A stretch of DNA of 64,000 bases from Streptomyces albus subsp. albus (GTDB taxonomy: Bacteria > Actinomycetota > Actinomycetes > Streptomycetales > Streptomycetaceae). The stretch spans positions 1-64,000 of the forward strand of contig NZ_JODR01000033.1 of the NCBI RefSeq assembly GCF_000725885.1, read 5' to 3'. This document shows, piece after piece, positions 38,481-46,552 of this stretch. Every line of letters begins with the position of its first letter. Positions within the stretch are counted from its first letter, which is position 1. The translations under genes were made by a program, and so were the position numbers. Below the pieces are notes generated by a model that had not been told where the DNA came from, searched no databases, and worked only from the letters and a program-made list of their open reading frames with translations.

Positions 38481-38663
38481 ATGGGCTTCGACCATCCTGT
38501 CCGCGGGGGGCGTTCAGTGCGCACGTCGGGTCCGGCCGGCCCACACCACCTCGCTCTCCCCGGCACCGTCCCGTCGCCCGCCTCCGGCACATACCGGGCC
38601 GGGCCGACGGTTCCCCGCTTCCGATCCCGGCACACGTGTGGCCGCACATGTACCGGACAGTGA
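38481..38663 (+). CDS. Possible 60-residue leader ORF upstream of the StrR-type regulator
   Basis: ATG 38481 has GGAGG followed by six bases, the best ribosome site in the region. It opens a frame starting MGFDHPVRGGRSV and ending 14 bases before the regulator's ATG. The peptide has two Cys near its end and no known domain. Third-position GC is only moderate, so it may be a regulatory uORF and not a working protein, or the site may reflect a damaged N-terminus of the regulator. The regulator frame is also open upstream from ATG 38478. Confidence 0.35.
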   Translation: MGFDHPVRGGRSVRTSGPAGPHHLALPGTVPSPASGTYRAGPTVPRFRSRHTCGRTCTGQ

Positions 38664-38677
38664 CCGGGGGCGGGAGC

Positions 38678-39868
38678 ATGGACGGCCGAACCAGCACCGG
38701 GTACCGCCCCGGTGAGCCGGACCCCGAGGAACAGCGGCTGTGCGGGCCGCGCGGCACCCACGACGAGGCGCTGGACAGCCTCTTGCGGGGCGGCGTCCAG
38801 GAGGCGGGCGATCCGGAGAAGCGGGAGACAGTCGACATACCGGTCGAGGCGCTGCGCTCCGCCGACTCGCCGCGTGCGGGCGGGGAGGACATCGAGCACA
38901 CGCGGGCCCTCGCCGAGACGGAGGCGCCGCTGCCGCCCATCCTGGTCCACCGGCAAACGATGCGGGTGATCGATGGAATGCACCGGCTGCGGGCAGCACG
39001 CATTCGCGGTGCGAAGACCATTCCCGCGCGCTTCTTCGACGGTGACGAGAGCGCGGCCTTCGTTCTGGCGGTCAAGGCCAACATCGCGCACGGGCTGCCG
39101 CTGACACTCGCGGACCGCAAAGCCGCCGCGCTCCGTATCGTCGGCACCCATCCGCAGTGGTCGGACCGGATGATCGCGGAGGCGACAGGTCTGGCGCACA
39201 AGACGGTGGGCGCCATCCGCAGGCGGCTGGGCACCGAGAGCCCCCAGCCGGCCGCCCGGGTCGGCCGCGACGGCCGGGTGCGCCCGTTGAACAGCGACGA
39301 CGGCAGACTGCGGGCCGGTGAGCTGCTGGCACAGCACCCGCAGGCGACGAGCGCGGAGATCGGTCTCGCGGCCGGGATCTCGCCCACCACGGTCAAGGAC
39401 GTCCGCAGACGGCTGCGCCGCGGGGAGGACCCCCTGGTGACCGGGCGGCACCGCCAGGAGGTCACCCGGTCGACGGAGCATCCGCAGCCGCCCGAGGCGC
39501 CTGCGGCGGAGTCCGGAGCACCCCTCGGGGAGCCGAAGTCGGACCCGTGTCCTCCCGTGGCGGCGTCGCCGGGCACCGCCCGGCGACGCCGGCCGGCCGC
39601 CGCTCCCGCCGCCCCGGACCGCGCGGCGGCCATGCACCGGCTGTGCGCCGACCCGTCCGTCCGCTTCACCGAGTGCGGCCGGGCCCTGCTGCGGTGGCTC
39701 GACGCCGGGCCGCGCACCACGGAAGAGGTGGCCACTCTCGCGACGCGGATGCCGGCCCACCACCTCGGCCTGATCGCCGGGCTGGCACGCCAGAGCGCGG
39801 CCCTGTGGGAACAGTTCTCGGACGAGCTGGAGCGCCGGGCCGAAGCCCAGGCGACGCTGGGCGGTTGA
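38678..39868 (+). CDS. StrR/NovG-family ParB-fold pathway activator
   Basis: A 396-residue regulator. Residues 50-140 form the ParB-like domain (VDIPVEALRSADSPR, LPPILVHRQTMRVIDGMHRL, ARFFDGDESAAFVLAVKANI), with a helix-turn-helix at about 155-185 (SDRMIAEATGLAHKTVGAIR) and a second at about 215-240 (TSAEIGLAAGISPTTVKDVR). This is the layout of StrR and NovG, the pathway-specific activators of streptomycin and aminocoumarin clusters. ATG 38678 follows GGGGGCGGGAG. It sits at the head of the 40.5-56.6 kb biosynthetic genes with its own probable operator just downstream. No TTA codon was noticed. Confidence 0.9.
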   Translation: MDGRTSTGYRPGEPDPEEQRLCGPRGTHDEALDSLLRGGVQEAGDPEKRETVDIPVEALRSADSPRAGGEDIEHTRALAETEAPLPPILVHRQTMRVIDGMHRLRAARIRGAKTIPARFFDGDESAAFVLAVKANIAHGLPLTLADRKAAALRIVGTHPQWSDRMIAEATGLAHKTVGAIRRRLGTESPQPAARVGRDGRVRPLNSDDGRLRAGELLAQHPQATSAEIGLAAGISPTTVKDVRRRLRRGEDPLVTGRHRQEVTRSTEHPQPPEAPAAESGAPLGEPKSDPCPPVAASPGTARRRRPAAAPAAPDRAAAMHRLCADPSVRFTECGRALLRWLDAGPRTTEEVATLATRMPAHHLGLIAGLARQSAALWEQFSDELERRAEAQATLGG

Positions 39869-39875
39869 GGCGCGG

Positions 39876-39910
39876 CCGGGTCGACTGGGGATTTTCCCCA
39901 GTCGACCCGG
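39876..39910 (+). promoter_or_regulatory. Palindrome matching the StrR/NovG operator; also a 16-bp terminator-like hairpin
   Basis: Perfect 16-bp arms (39876-39891 and 39895-39910) with a 3-base loop, beginning eight bases after the regulator stop. Read as an operator, GGTCGACTG - 11 bases - CAGTCGACC at 39879-39907 fits the StrR/NovG consensus GTTCRACTG-N11-CRGTYGAAC at 16 of 18 positions with exact spacing. It may therefore both end the regulator transcript and be the activator's binding site for the genes starting at 40516. Confidence 0.7.
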
Positions 39911-39934
39911 CGCGGCCGTTCCGGGGCCTCCACT

Positions 39935-40290
39935 TGCATGCGGACTGACCGGCGCAGCCGGCCCGCGTCTTTGCCCGCACGCGGACTTCTCCTCGCAGCC
40001 GGTCCGTTTCCGCCCGCACACCGGCTCCTCCACGCAGCCGGTTCGCGTTTGCCGTCCGCGTGCCGACGGCTTCGGAACAGTCGCTGCCCGGCATTCGCTC
40101 GCATGCCGGCTCCCTGGCGCAGCTGTTCCCAGGCTTCCTCTCACGCTCACCGGCTCCCTGGCGCAGCCACCCTCGCTCTCGCCCGCACACCGACTCCGTG
40201 GCGTGCCGGCGGGATCCCGGTCTGCCGGCTCCCCTGCGCGCTCGCTGGATCCCCCGTCCACCTGCGGGCTCCCCGGCGCGACGCCGCTGC
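39935..40290. repeat. Degenerate tandem repeat of about 39-44 bases
   Basis: Seven to nine imperfect units with a core like CGCACACCGGCTCCCTGGCG followed by CAGCCGG. The GCAGCC core recurs at 39954, 39995, 40034, about 40077, 40119 and 40163, then fades. It lies in the gene-free 39911-40515 gap between the regulator and the deacetylase gene. It is not a CRISPR array, as there are no conserved repeats with unique spacers. It could be a decayed repetitive coding sequence or a protein-binding array. Confidence 0.6.
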
Positions 40291-40515
40291 CGCGCTGCCC
40301 TGTGCGGCACCACCCGGACGCGGTGCCGTCCCGCGCGGCCGTCCCGTGAGGCGCCCCGGCCTGTATTCGCCGCTCTTCCCGTACGCCTCCCACCGCGCCG
40401 GACGGTGATTTCTTGATTTCCCGGCCGGGGTGTGCGAGTTCGCATTCCGGCCAATGCGTTGTTCACGGCACCGGAGCAGTGGTCGGCTCTCTCGGGTGCG
40501 TGCTACAAAATCGGC

Positions 40516-41220
40516 ATGAGCCTCATCGAGTTCCCCGAAGACTGGAATTCCGCACTCGTTGTCGTCGCGCACCCGGATGATGTCGAATATCCGGGAGCCG
40601 CTCCTTTCGCCCGTTGGACGGCGCAGGGAAAGAAAATCGTCTACCTTGTGGCCAGCCGCGGTGAGGCCGGTATCGACACGATGCCGCCCGAGGAGTGCGC
40701 GGCACTCCGCGTGGCGGAGCAGATCGCCGCCGCCGCGGAAGTCGGAGTGCACGGCGTCGAGTTCCTCGACCACCCCGACGGGATGATCGAGTACGGACTC
40801 GGGCTGCGCCGCGACATCGCCGCCCGTATCCGCCGGCACCGTCCTGAGCTGGTCGTCATCGGCAGCCACCGGGAGTTCAGCGGGAACGGCATGCTCAACA
40901 TGGCCGATCACCGTGCCGTCGGCCAGGCCGCGCTCGACGCGGTCCGCGACGCGGCCAACCGCTGGGTCTTCCGGGATCTGCCCGAGGAGCCGTGGTCGGG
41001 GGTGCGGTACACGGCTCTGCTCGGTTCGCCGGACAACACCCACGCCGTCGACGTCGAGGAATGGTTCGAGGCGGGTGTGCGCTCCCTGTTGGCACACCGC
41101 GCCTACTTGGAGACATTGGGCACCTCGCGCGATGCGGTGGAAGCGATGCTGCGGAAATTCTCGATGGATGTGGCGTCGCAGTTCGACGGCCGCCCCGGCG
41201 TCGCCTTCGAATTGCTGTAG
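40516..41220 (+). CDS. LmbE-family zinc deacetylase/amidase
   Basis: A 234-residue LmbE/PIG-L enzyme. The zinc motif AHPDDVEYPG is near residue 20, followed by VYLVASRGEAGI, FLDHPDGMIEYGL and VVIGSHREFSGNG, with the second zinc His in NMADHRAVGQAALDAV. Family members hydrolyse N-acyl groups from GlcNAc-type sugars or cleave mycothiol conjugates (MshB/Mca). ATG 40516 has no ribosome site but TACAAAAT lies 8-12 bases upstream, so it may be leaderless. It is the first gene after the operator palindrome; a deacylation step or mycothiol-adduct cleavage in the pathway is plausible. Confidence 0.88.
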   Translation: MSLIEFPEDWNSALVVVAHPDDVEYPGAAPFARWTAQGKKIVYLVASRGEAGIDTMPPEECAALRVAEQIAAAAEVGVHGVEFLDHPDGMIEYGLGLRRDIAARIRRHRPELVVIGSHREFSGNGMLNMADHRAVGQAALDAVRDAANRWVFRDLPEEPWSGVRYTALLGSPDNTHAVDVEEWFEAGVRSLLAHRAYLETLGTSRDAVEAMLRKFSMDVASQFDGRPGVAFELL

Positions 41221-41357
41221 AAAGCGACATCCTGCATGCACCGGCGGCCCTTGATTACTGTCGGGAATTCGACGGTCAGGGATACGGTGCGGGATGCAGT
41301 GGATTTCACCGGGCCGCGTGGCCGGCCCTCAACACCTCAGCAGCGGAAAGGAAGAAC

Positions 41358-41933
41358 ATGAGCACAGCGACCGGTAAACCCGGCACCGAGGACGTCTTCG
41401 CCACCTCGTGGGAGCTGACCGCCCAGGTACGGATCGGCGCACCGGCGAGCGAGGTCTACCGCATGGTCAGCGACATCACGCGGATGGGCGAGTGGTCCCC
41501 GGAGTGCTTCGGCGGCCGGTGGGTGGAGGGCACCCCCGGCCGGGTCGGTGCCCGCTTCCACGGTTTCAACCGGGAAGGCCAGGCGGTGTGGACCAGCGAG
41601 TCGCAGGTCATCGCCGCGGACGAGGGGCGTGAGTTCGGCTTCACCGTCCTGCGGTTCTGCGCCGGGGAGCCGGGCCCGGACTCCGACTGGCTGGGCGGCT
41701 CCCAGCCCGGCGACATGACGTGGAGCTTCCACCTGGAGGACGACGGCCCGGACGCGTGCGTGCTGACCCAGCGGCATGTCATGCGGCTGGTCGGCCCGTT
41801 CTACCGGGCGCTGCTGCAAGGGGTTCCCGACAGCGAGCGGCCGGCGCACGTCAGCAACCGCAAGCAGCACCTTCAGCACTCGATGGAGGCGACCTTGTCC
41901 CGCGTCAAGGACGTGGCCGAGCGCCACGGCTGA
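41358..41933 (+). CDS. SRPBCC family protein of the biosynthetic cluster
   Basis: A 191-residue START-like protein: SWELTAQVRIGAPASEVYRM, SDITRMGEWSPECFGGRW, RFHGFNREGQAVWTSESQV and GDMTWSFHLEDDG. It likely binds a hydrophobic intermediate, as a cyclase, dehydratase or carrier. The GGAAAGGAAG ribosome site is good. A 37-base gap to the next gene suggests one operon. It shares fold and wording with the SRPBCC protein at 6397-6933, which sits in a different operon. Confidence 0.8.
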   Translation: MSTATGKPGTEDVFATSWELTAQVRIGAPASEVYRMVSDITRMGEWSPECFGGRWVEGTPGRVGARFHGFNREGQAVWTSESQVIAADEGREFGFTVLRFCAGEPGPDSDWLGGSQPGDMTWSFHLEDDGPDACVLTQRHVMRLVGPFYRALLQGVPDSERPAHVSNRKQHLQHSMEATLSRVKDVAERHG

Positions 41934-41970
41934 GCGGGACGGTCTGCCGGAGGGGGAACGGGGGTTCACG

Positions 41971-43446
41971 GTGAGGATCGGCATCGTCGGCGCGGGCGCT
42001 TCAGCGGTGTGCGTCATCGACGCGCTGGCACAGTCCGGCACATGCGGCGGGGAGCTGACGGTCTTCGATCCGTCGCCACAGCTGTGGCGGGGGCGGGCCT
42101 ACCAGCGGGACACGGCGGTCGTCCTGGTCAACTCGCCCGCGGAGGACATGTCCGTACGGCAGGGCGACGACGGTCACTACGAGCGGTGGCTCAAGGAGCG
42201 CGGCATCTCCGCGCCGTTCGCGTCCCGCGCGGAGTACGGCGCGTACCTGGAGGAGACCGCGCACCGCGGGATCGCCGCGCTCCGCGGTCGCGGCTGGCTG
42301 GTCAGCGTCGTTCCCGAGGCGGTGGAAGGGGCACTGCGCGGTGCCGGCCACCTGGCCCTGCACACCGCGGGCGGGACGGCGCACGCCCCGTTCGACCATG
42401 TGGTGCTCGCCGTCGGCGGGGGGCGGCCCCGGGACCATTACGGGCTCGCCGGACGGCCGCACTTCATCGGTGAGCCCTACCCGCTGGCCGCCACCTTGCC
42501 GGCGGTGGGGCCCGACGAGGAGGTCGCCGTCATCGGCACCGGTCTGACGGCGGTGGACGTCGTGCTCGGCCTCGCCGCGCGGGGCCACCGCGGCCCGGTC
42601 GCCCTGCTGTCCCGGCAGGGTGTGCTGCCCGCCGTACGGCAGCGCACCATCTGCCACCAGCTCCGCCATTTCGTTCCGGAACGGCTGCACGCCATGGCGG
42701 GACGGGGCCGGCACCTGGCGCTCAGGGACGTCATCGCGCTGCTGCGCACCGAGCTGACCGAGGCGGGTGCCGACCCGGATCTGGTGTGGGAGGAGATCTC
42801 CCGCACCGGCCGGGAGGCGCCGGCCGACCGGCTGCGCCGTCAGCTCGGTGACGTCGACTGCGCACACATCGGGCTGCGCGTCCTGCAACTGGCCGTGCAC
42901 ATCTGCGGACCCGATCTGTGGCCGCTGCTGTCCGAACAGGTCCGCCAGGACATCCTCGTCCGCCACCACCGCACCCTGATGAGCCTGTGCTGTCCCATGC
43001 CGCCGAGCAGCGCCCGCACGCTTCTGGACCTCTTCGACTCGGGCCGGCTGCGTGTCCTCGGCGACGTGCGGGCGGTGACCCCGCTGCCCGAGGGCGGTTT
43101 CGCCGTCACGGCGGACGGCACGCGGCTGACGGCGCGACATGTGATCAACGGGGTGAGCGCACCGGCGCACCGCATCCCGCTTCCGGCGCGCCGGCTGGTG
43201 AACGCCCTGTACGCCGGGCGTCTGGCCATGCCGCATCCCGACGGCGGGCTCTGTGTGGACACGGCGACCAGCCGGCTCGTCGGCTCGGGCCCCGCCAATC
43301 CGGGGATCTACGCGATCGGCGACATCGCGGGCGGCACGTTCTTCTTCACCTTCGGCATCCCGTCCCTGGTCGACCGGTGCCACGACATCGTCACCGACAT
43401 CCTCGCCAACCAGCGTCTGCGCGACAGAGAGGAAAGCCATGCCTGA
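41971..43446 (+). CDS. FAD/NAD(P)-binding protein (NAD_binding_9-like)
   Basis: A 491-residue flavoprotein. The N-terminal dinucleotide motif IGIVGAGASAVCVIDAL is followed by ELTVFDPSPQLWRGRAYQRD and VNSPAEDMSVRQGDDGHYERWL, the hallmark of the FAD-NAD(P)-binding proteins seen near siderophore and amino-acid oxygenase genes. A second Rossmann motif is EVAVIGTGLTAVDVVLGLA, and the end IYAIGDIAGGTFFFTFGIP binds FAD. GTG 41971 was chosen by codon frame and the G-rich leader. It overlaps the next gene by eight bases. It probably oxidises or reduces a pathway intermediate; no CoA or sugar motif is visible. Confidence 0.83.
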   Translation: MRIGIVGAGASAVCVIDALAQSGTCGGELTVFDPSPQLWRGRAYQRDTAVVLVNSPAEDMSVRQGDDGHYERWLKERGISAPFASRAEYGAYLEETAHRGIAALRGRGWLVSVVPEAVEGALRGAGHLALHTAGGTAHAPFDHVVLAVGGGRPRDHYGLAGRPHFIGEPYPLAATLPAVGPDEEVAVIGTGLTAVDVVLGLAARGHRGPVALLSRQGVLPAVRQRTICHQLRHFVPERLHAMAGRGRHLALRDVIALLRTELTEAGADPDLVWEEISRTGREAPADRLRRQLGDVDCAHIGLRVLQLAVHICGPDLWPLLSEQVRQDILVRHHRTLMSLCCPMPPSSARTLLDLFDSGRLRVLGDVRAVTPLPEGGFAVTADGTRLTARHVINGVSAPAHRIPLPARRLVNALYAGRLAMPHPDGGLCVDTATSRLVGSGPANPGIYAIGDIAGGTFFFTFGIPSLVDRCHDIVTDILANQRLRDREESHA

Positions 43447-44248
43447 AGACATCGCGACCCTGCCCGCCCATCTGGCCGACACCGCCACGGGTCTGCCGAT
43501 CCCCGGCGCGCCGCGGTTCGCCTCGGCCGACGAGGAGCGCCGCCACCGCAAGCAGCGGCTGGCCGCCGCGATCCGGCTGTTCGGCAAGCACGGTTTCGGC
43601 GAGGGCGTCTCCGGCCACATCTCCGTACGCGACCCGGAGGACCCCGGCCTGTTCTGGGTGAACCCCTTCGGAGTCTCCTTCCGGCATGTGCGGGTCGCGG
43701 ATCTGATCTGCGTGGACGCCGAGGGCGTGGTGAGGGCCGGCCGGCACCCGGTCAACCCGAGCGCCTTCGCCATCCACGCCCAGATCCACCGGCACTGCCC
43801 GGGGGCCGAGGGGATCGCCCACGGCCACACCACGTACAGCAGGGCGCTCGGCGCGCTGGGCCGGCTGCTGGAGCCGCTCGACCAGGAGTCCGCCGCCTTC
43901 CACGGCAACCAGGTGCTCTACGACGACTACGACGGCCCCGCCATCAGTCTCGACCAGGGCCGTGACATCGCCGCCCGCCTCGGTGACCGGACCGCCCTCC
44001 TGCTGCGCCACCACGGGCTGATCACCGTGGGGGGCTCCCTCGAAGAGGCCGTGCACTGGTTCTTCACCTTCGAGAGCTGTGCCCGCGTGCAGTTGCTGGC
44101 CGCAGCCGCCGGCACTCCGAGGCCGATGAGCGACCACCAGGCCGAGCTGGCGCGGCAGGGCTTCGGGGACGAGCAGCTGGCCTGGTTCAGCTTCCGGTTG
44201 ATGTGGGACGAGATCGTCCGCGAGCAGCCGGATCTCCTCGATGAGTGA
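43439..44248 (+). CDS. Class II aldolase/adducin-fold protein
   Basis: A 269-residue class II aldolase-fold enzyme. Zinc-site motifs: GEGVSGHISVRDPED, AIHAQIHRHCPGAEGIAHGH (HxH) and LLLRHHGLITVGGSLEEAVH with the third His. Relatives include fuculose-phosphate aldolase and oxidised-acid decarboxylases; this size (about 265) is typical of the decarboxylase/adducin-like group. It splits or forms a carbon-carbon bond next to a carbonyl. It overlaps both neighbours by eight bases, so it is tightly coupled. Confidence 0.88.
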   Translation: MPEDIATLPAHLADTATGLPIPGAPRFASADEERRHRKQRLAAAIRLFGKHGFGEGVSGHISVRDPEDPGLFWVNPFGVSFRHVRVADLICVDAEGVVRAGRHPVNPSAFAIHAQIHRHCPGAEGIAHGHTTYSRALGALGRLLEPLDQESAAFHGNQVLYDDYDGPAISLDQGRDIAARLGDRTALLLRHHGLITVGGSLEEAVHWFFTFESCARVQLLAAAAGTPRPMSDHQAELARQGFGDEQLAWFSFRLMWDEIVREQPDLLDE

Positions 44249-45152
44249 CAACGGCGGCGCCACCGTGCACACACCCGTCACGCACCACGGGGAGCAGGCG
44301 GTCCAGCGGCGGGTCGGCGAGGGCGGCCCCCGGCACGGTTCACCGATGTTCGGGCCGCGGATCCCTCCGGGGCACGGCGAGTTCCTCGCCGGGTGCCGGA
44401 TGGTGGTCCTGGGGAGCGTGGACGGCACCGGCGCCGTGTGGGCCACGCTGCTCACGGGCGAGCGCGGGTTCGCCCGTCCGCTCGACGAGACGTCCCTCGC
44501 CGTGGCGGCCCTGCCCGCACAGGGCGATCCGCTGCGGCAGGCCCTGGAGGAGACCCGGCCGGGCGGTCTGCTCGTCCTGGATCCGGAACGTGCGCGGCGG
44601 GTGCGGTTCAACGGTCCCGTGCGCCGGGAAGGCGAGGGTCTGCTGATGCGCACCGAACAGGTGCTGCGCAACTGCGCGAAGTACATCCAGCAGCGCGAGC
44701 CGCTTCCGGACGGGCCTGCCCGGGTGCCGGCCCGCTCCGGGTCCGGCACCGGGCTCACGGCGGAGCAGCGGCGCTGGATCGCCCGTTGTGACACCTTCTT
44801 CGTCGCCAGCCACTCCCCCGCGCACGGCGCGGACGCCAGCCACCGGGGCGGCCGGCCTGGTTTCGTCACGGTCGACGGGGAGCGGCACCTGAGCTGGCCC
44901 GACTACCGGGGCAATTCCTTCTACATGACGTTCGGGAATCTCGAACTCGACGCCCGATGCGGTCTGCTTTTCGTGGACTGGGAAAGCGGCCATACTCTGC
45001 AGGTGACCGGGGAATGCCACGTCGACTGGCAGGACCGGTCGGCGCCGGGGGCGCGGCGTACCGTGCATTTCACCGTGCACGGCGTCACGGAGACGCAGCA
45101 TGCCACCCGGCTGCGGTGGCGGCTGGCCGCCTATTCCTCGTCCAATCCCTGA
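44241..45152 (+). CDS. Pyridoxamine-5'-phosphate-oxidase-like (FMN-binding split barrel) protein
   Basis: A 303-residue split-barrel protein: RHGSPMFGPRIPPGHGEFLA, GSVDGTGAVWATLLTGERGF, the second half RCDTFFVASHSP, YRGNSFYMTFGNLELDARCG, LLFVDWESGHTLQVTGE. Members bind FMN or F420 and act as oxidases or reductases. The ATG overlaps the aldolase gene. It could serve as a flavin carrier or catalyse a direct redox step. A 177-base gap follows before the oxygenase genes and could hold a second promoter. Confidence 0.82.
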   Translation: MSDNGGATVHTPVTHHGEQAVQRRVGEGGPRHGSPMFGPRIPPGHGEFLAGCRMVVLGSVDGTGAVWATLLTGERGFARPLDETSLAVAALPAQGDPLRQALEETRPGGLLVLDPERARRVRFNGPVRREGEGLLMRTEQVLRNCAKYIQQREPLPDGPARVPARSGSGTGLTAEQRRWIARCDTFFVASHSPAHGADASHRGGRPGFVTVDGERHLSWPDYRGNSFYMTFGNLELDARCGLLFVDWESGHTLQVTGECHVDWQDRSAPGARRTVHFTVHGVTETQHATRLRWRLAAYSSSNP

Positions 45153-45329
45153 CGCGCGTCCCCTTCCCGCGCTCTTTCCTCCCCTCCCCCGCGGTGATTC
45201 CGCGCGCCCATCCGCCCGAGCGCCCGAGCGGCAGTGGGCCGGAGAGTCCGATGGGCCGGGATACCCGAAACCCCGAACTCCGAAAATCTTCCGAAGAATC
45301 CGAGAACGTCGAGACTAGGACGGCGACTG

Positions 45330-46538
45330 ATGACCACGCTGGAAATGCGGCAGGAGAACACCGTGCCGAACACGGCCGAGGACATTCTGGCCGCAGTACG
45401 AGCGCTCACCCCGGAGCTGCGGGAGCGCTCGGTGGAGATCGAGCAGAACCGGAGGCTGCCCGCCGACGTGGTGCAGCTGCTGCGCGGGGCGGGGGTGTTC
45501 CGGATGGGTTTCCCGCCCGAGTTCGGCGGGCCGGGTCTCACCTCGGCCGAGCAGACCGCGGTGCTGGAGGCGCTGGCCTACGCGGACACCTCCGTCGGCT
45601 GGTGCGGCATGATCGGGATGGACAGCGGGCTGTACTCCGCGTTTCTGCGGCCCGAGACGGTGCGGGAGATGTTCCCCACCCCGGACATGATCACCGGCGG
45701 TCTGATCAACCCCAACGGCCGGGCCGAGCGGGTCCCGGGCGGCTACCGGCTGAGCGGCCACTGGAACCTGGGCAGCGGGATCACCCATGCCGACTGGATC
45801 TCCGCGGGGGCGCACACCTTCACCGACGGTGAGCCGGACACGACGCAGGCCGGCAACCCCAACTGGCGCGTCATGCTGGTCCGGCCCGGCGACGTGAAGA
45901 CGATCGACACCTGGCACGCCACCGGGCTGGCCGGATCCGGCAGCATGGACTACGAGATCGACGGGGTCTTCGTCCCCGAGGAGCACACCTTCAGCTTCGG
46001 CGTCCCGCTCAGCCGCACCGGTCCGCTGGCCGCCCCCGACTCCCTCATGCGCAAGATGCCCGGCGTGCCGCTGGGTGCCGCCCGCGCCGCCCTCGACCAC
46101 GTACGCGAGATCGCCAGGACCAAGGTCAACCGGATGACGGGCGAGCGGTGGGCGGACGACTACCGTGTGCAGTTCGCGCTCGGCGAGTGCGAGATGGATT
46201 TCCTCACCATCCGGCACGCCGTCTACGGCAGCATCGAGGACAAGTGGCGTGAGCTGGAGTCCGGCACGCCCTACGACGAGCTCGGTCCGGACCTGCGGGT
46301 CAGCACCGTGGTGCTGGCGCTCAACGCCTTCCGGGGTGCGCTGTCCATCGTCCGCAGGCTGTACGACCTGCTGGCCACCACCTCGATCTACAAGCCCTCC
46401 CCCATGGACCGCTGGCTGCGGGACCTCACCACCATGTGCCAGCACGTGATGGCCCAGGACGTGATCGTGCAGTCGGCCGGTGCCCATCTGCTCGGGGGCA
46501 GGCCGCAGTTCCCGTTCGCCGTCGGCGTCACCTCCTGA
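45330..46538 (+). CDS. Group-D flavin monooxygenase-like protein, paralogue 1
   Basis: A 402-residue protein with the acyl-CoA-dehydrogenase fold but the HsaA/Acyl-CoA_dh_2 type C-terminus (PMDRWLRDLTTMCQHVMAQD). HsaA-type enzymes use FMNH2 from a separate reductase to hydroxylate aromatic or N-containing substrates. Conserved with its two paralogues: VPNTAEDILAAVRAL, GVFRMGFPPEFGGPGL, SVGWCGMIGMDSGLY, RVPGGYRLSGHWNLGSGITH and WHATGLAGSGSMDYEIDGVF. The nearest reductase candidate is at 56067. It is followed after 14 bases by paralogue 2. Confidence 0.85.
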   Translation: MTTLEMRQENTVPNTAEDILAAVRALTPELRERSVEIEQNRRLPADVVQLLRGAGVFRMGFPPEFGGPGLTSAEQTAVLEALAYADTSVGWCGMIGMDSGLYSAFLRPETVREMFPTPDMITGGLINPNGRAERVPGGYRLSGHWNLGSGITHADWISAGAHTFTDGEPDTTQAGNPNWRVMLVRPGDVKTIDTWHATGLAGSGSMDYEIDGVFVPEEHTFSFGVPLSRTGPLAAPDSLMRKMPGVPLGAARAALDHVREIARTKVNRMTGERWADDYRVQFALGECEMDFLTIRHAVYGSIEDKWRELESGTPYDELGPDLRVSTVVLALNAFRGALSIVRRLYDLLATTSIYKPSPMDRWLRDLTTMCQHVMAQDVIVQSAGAHLLGGRPQFPFAVGVTS

Positions 46539-46552
46539 CGGGCACGCGGACG

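Noticed and set aside
39935..40290. CRISPR array
   Set aside because: Units are imperfect over their whole length and there are no unique spacers or cas genes.
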